Assembly (NCBI GenBank): GCA_007858575.1
Contig: CP042279.1
Span: 7,123,774-7,187,773, forward strand
DNA: 64,000 bases
Source of the DNA: Streptomyces sp. WAC08241
GTDB taxonomy: Bacteria; Actinomycetota; Actinomycetes; Streptomycetales; Streptomycetaceae
Direction: 5' to 3'
Part shown: in pieces, positions 61,201 to 64,000 of the stretch
Numbering within the stretch: position 1 is the stretch's first letter
Layout: the number at the start of each line of letters is the position of its first letter
Program-made: the position numbers and the translations under genes
Notes under the pieces: generated by a model
Database searches by the model: none
Told to the model about the DNA's origin: nothing
The model's input: only the letters and a program-made list of their open reading frames with translations

Positions 61201-64000
61201 GCTGGCCCCATATGAACTTGCGATGGGAAGGCCGCGCGGTCGCGGGGAGTGGATTCATGCCGGTCTGGCGTATTACCGCTACCGGCTTTTAAATCGCAAA
61301 GGGATGAATCCTCACCGGGTCTTTGATGCTACAGGACGCATCAGAACAGACAGGGGCGCGTGAGTTGTACGCAAAGGCGCATCTATCCGGCAGCCGTCGG
61401 CAACCGCAAAGGACCCTGCGGTTCATAACGGTCGCCGCGTCTTGCGAAGTCCGAAGATTTTCCGGCTCGTTTTCATCCCTATTACGTTCCACCGCCAGCC
61501 AGGGCATACGAGGAACGGTCTGTGGAAGGTTCCAGCCTCGTCCCCAGTTCAGTTGAAGGTTACCGGGCGGCCGGCGCAGCGACCACCGCGCTGGGTCTGG
61601 CCGCAGGGCGACCTGGGCGGCGTGCGAACGACAGCGGTTCAAACAACGCGGCTCGAAGAACTCGAACGGCTCTCGACATGGCGTGGGACACCTCCGGTCG
61701 GCTCGGAACAGGTCTTCGAAGGCCGCGGACTTCTGGAGCTTCCAAAAGGATTCGCCATCAGTACGTGAACCATGCCTTCGCGGGGCGCGAACAGTTCAGG
61801 CGCCATAAGTCGACCGGCGCCCGACGTCCGTCGCTTCAAAGAGATGCTTCGGATTGAGTTCGCGGACCTCGATACTGACGCTCGACGGCACCGCCGCGAA
61901 CAAACGACTTCCTCGTTGGACGCCGCCTCGCCGGTACAACGACGAGACCGCGGTCCCTGCGGGTCATCGACTCGGGCATCGCTACAGCAAAGAGATCTTC
62001 GGAATGGCGTCGAGGTCTTTAATTCATCGCCGACTGAACCGATCCTCGCCAGGATCAAACTTGAAGACCAGCAGGATAAAGCTCTGCGACGACGCCTCCG
62101 GTTCCTCCATCCTGACGAGGGCGGCGGCCTCGTCGACACCGGACGATCGCCGAATCGACGACAACCAGCGTGAAAACCTTCAGACATCGGGACCTGGTGG
62201 ACTCCGGCATTGAATAGTACGACCGACGACGGAACAGCAATACGACCTTCGGACGGCAGGTCGCCGATCAACGTACATCGACTGATCATAAACCACCGAA
62301 CCGGGGTTGGACAAAGTAAAACCTGAACATCGCCCGGGTCCGACCAAGCTCCAGGCGGCCGGGGGCATATGAAATCGGTAACCTCATCAATCGCGATCCC
62401 GAACCTGGACGCCTCTACTTCGCTAACCGGTGCGACCTCGGTCGAGACGCAGTCATCCACCAGAAGGACTCCAAGCCTCCGCCGATACCGGTCCGTCATC
62501 AAACCGGATGGCGAATGATCTCCTTCTTCCGGCGGATGGTGGAAGAACAAAATTCAGAGCCTTCGGATCAGGAGACCAGCCGGCTTCTTCGCGCAATACC
62601 GACGCCAGGGTCCTGACCGACTGAATACCCCAGGCGGGAGGCCAGGCGTCCGGCGACGCCACCAACTCATCCGGATTTCGGAAGTAACGGGAAGTGGGAT
62701 GGCTGATGGCCGTGGACACCACCGACCAGATCGTTGGCAAAGGCCAGAACATTCTATCCGCCGGTAGGCTACCAGTTCGTTAAACACCGGGAGAATGAAG
62801 CGCTCCTCCGCCACCATAAATGCGCCTGAGCGTCAATTCGCCCGTGATCATAATCGCCGTGATCATCATTCATCACTGGTCGCGGCGTCATACCTACCAT
62901 CGCTGAAGCCAGAAGACAAACAATTTTGCTTGTCGCGCTCGTCAATAAACGGTCAACCACCTACGGGTTCATCGACCTGGACCAAACTACGCCAACCGAC
63001 CGCCCTCGCGGCGACCGATTCCTCTCACCTGGGGCTGGACCCTGGTCGGACGGTCGCCGTCCTCCGGTGGTAACCGCCTCGAACTAAATATCATAACGTC
63101 CTCGCCGGAGGATCGCCGCTCCTTCCTGTTCTCAATTCTCCTCAGACGTTACCGGCAATCTCGATGCCCTTCCATCTACCGGATTGGCCTCTCAACAGAT
63201 CCATCATGAACGTCGTGTCGAACCATTGCCGGTATTCGAACGACCCCACCTGGTTGAGTTCATCGGTCTCGTTATCGTCACCGGCTCGACGTGCCATTCG
63301 ATGCGATCCATCTCTCGAGCGACTCGGTCATCGGCGAGGGCCGCCGGAATCGGACGAACATTCTCGACCGGCGGTTCCGGCATCTGTGCCTCGGCTCAGT
63401 CTCGACAGGTCGCTCTCTATCGGATTCTTCAACATATTATGATCTTCCATCTCTTCGGACGTTAAACAGATACCCGGATCCTCAATCGCCGATTCCTGGT
63501 TCTCATACCTCGGGATCGGTCGCGGGCTTCCTTCGTCAAATACCGCTCATCCTGGTCCTCGATGCTGTTCGCCAGTCTGCCGCCAGTCCTCCTCGTGGGA
63601 AGTCTGGTGATACCGAACCCCCCACCCCCGGACGATGACCAACCATGATGCGATACCGTTCGCCATCTCGTTAAGCATACCCTGACGCTGATCGGCCTCG
63701 TGATCGCCAATCTTCCAGTCCTCTGGTTGCTGCGACCTCGCTCAACCATAGAAGTCGCCATCACCGGGCTTCTTCGAAAGAGACGGCAGTTCGGAACTGG
63801 ACTCCTGGAACGACACCCCGTTCTCACCTGGTTCGTAAACTCACTGCTCATCATAGGCCTCACCGCTCGTCAAACGTCGTTAAATCAAATACCATAAAAT
63901 TCGTCGGCCCTTCGCTTCCGGCGGCGCGACGCGATGTCGGACCTTCAACTCATCACCGAATGTTAGTTCAACGATCTGATCGTGCCGATCTACAACATCA
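58271..64000. other. No recognisable gene to the end of the window; ~58-66% G+C
   Basis: Open frames up to ~300 codons occur on the minus strand (59784-60674 and 61639-62550), but each overlaps sizeable open frames on the other strand and resembles nothing I know. A ribosome-binding-like AAGGAGGAG at 59209 is followed by an open stretch ('ITGPVTSKPANEYTASPDRW'), though without a start codon at the right distance. No tRNA, insertion sequence, attachment repeat or terminator hairpin was noticed. The terminal bases are A+T-richer and stop mid-sequence. Confidence 0.35.

Noticed and set aside
59784..62550. Minus-strand frames of ~300 codons as genes
   Set aside because: Opposed by overlapping plus-strand open frames of similar quality and without any recognisable family, start signal or operon structure.
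49354..64000. Streptomyces chromosome end (telomere)
   Set aside because: The window contains core genes (map, panB, nadE, glnA2-like) far from where arms usually lie, and no telomere-type palindromes or terminal-protein genes are visible.
43646..64000. tRNA or rRNA genes
   Set aside because: No TTCRANYC-type T-arm with matching acceptor stem and no rRNA-conserved stretch was seen on reading both strands.

Overview
The first ~44 kb read as a Streptomyces (or close relative) chromosome. The DNA is about 72% G+C, and it carries Streptomyces-type genes: a prim-pol-domain protein, an AfsR/SARP-type regulator, HtaA heme-binding proteins with a LAXTG sortase signal, 19-bp DmdR/IdeR-like iron boxes, a GlnA2-like enzyme and a CYP157-like P450. 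Most genes carry one to several single-base frameshifts, typically one base lost from a run of C or G. This pattern points to uncorrected long-read consensus errors rather than decay, so I annotate each gene across its frameshifts and say where they fall.

Layout. 1-8.4 kb: PhoD tail, Gfo/Idh/MocA oxidoreductase, Bcr/CflA transporter, Rsm22-like methyltransferase, two TetR regulators with palindromic operators, an epimerase, a dimethylargininase and a prim-pol-like protein. 8.4-21 kb: an iron and heme island. It holds efeUOB (EfeO, EfeB, EfeU) followed by a lipoprotein, hmuTUV divergent from two two-domain HtaA proteins, a PhzF-like protein and a heme oxygenase. Three iron boxes sit at its three promoters, so the island is probably one iron-repressed regulon: HtaA proteins capture heme, HmuTUV imports it, heme oxygenase or EfeB deals with it, and EfeUOB takes up free iron. 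21-26.3 kb: methionine aminopeptidase, an exporter, a 35-bp tandem repeat, F420:NADPH oxidoreductase and an M50 protease. 26.4-31.5 kb: a BTAD/NB-ARC/TPR regulator facing a DrrAB-like exporter. 31.6-43.7 kb: panB, a DHA2 exporter with its TetR, an EEP-family membrane protein, another exporter, nadE, a CBS protein, a DUF305/DUF3105 pair and a glutamine synthetase-like gene.

43.7-49.4 kb is accessory and has more errors: a gene remnant, a secreted ChW-repeat protein, AraC and GntR regulators, a GNAT acetyltransferase with a second 35-bp repeat array, a VOC protein, and a P450 that can be followed only by hopping between frames.

49.4-64 kb is different. G+C falls to roughly 50-62% over most of it, there are strongly strand-skewed stretches, and I recognise no gene in any frame. 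It may be foreign DNA (phage, plasmid or chimeric join) or a very low-accuracy contig end. I give block descriptions, not gene calls, because the open frames there overlap on both strands and match nothing I know.
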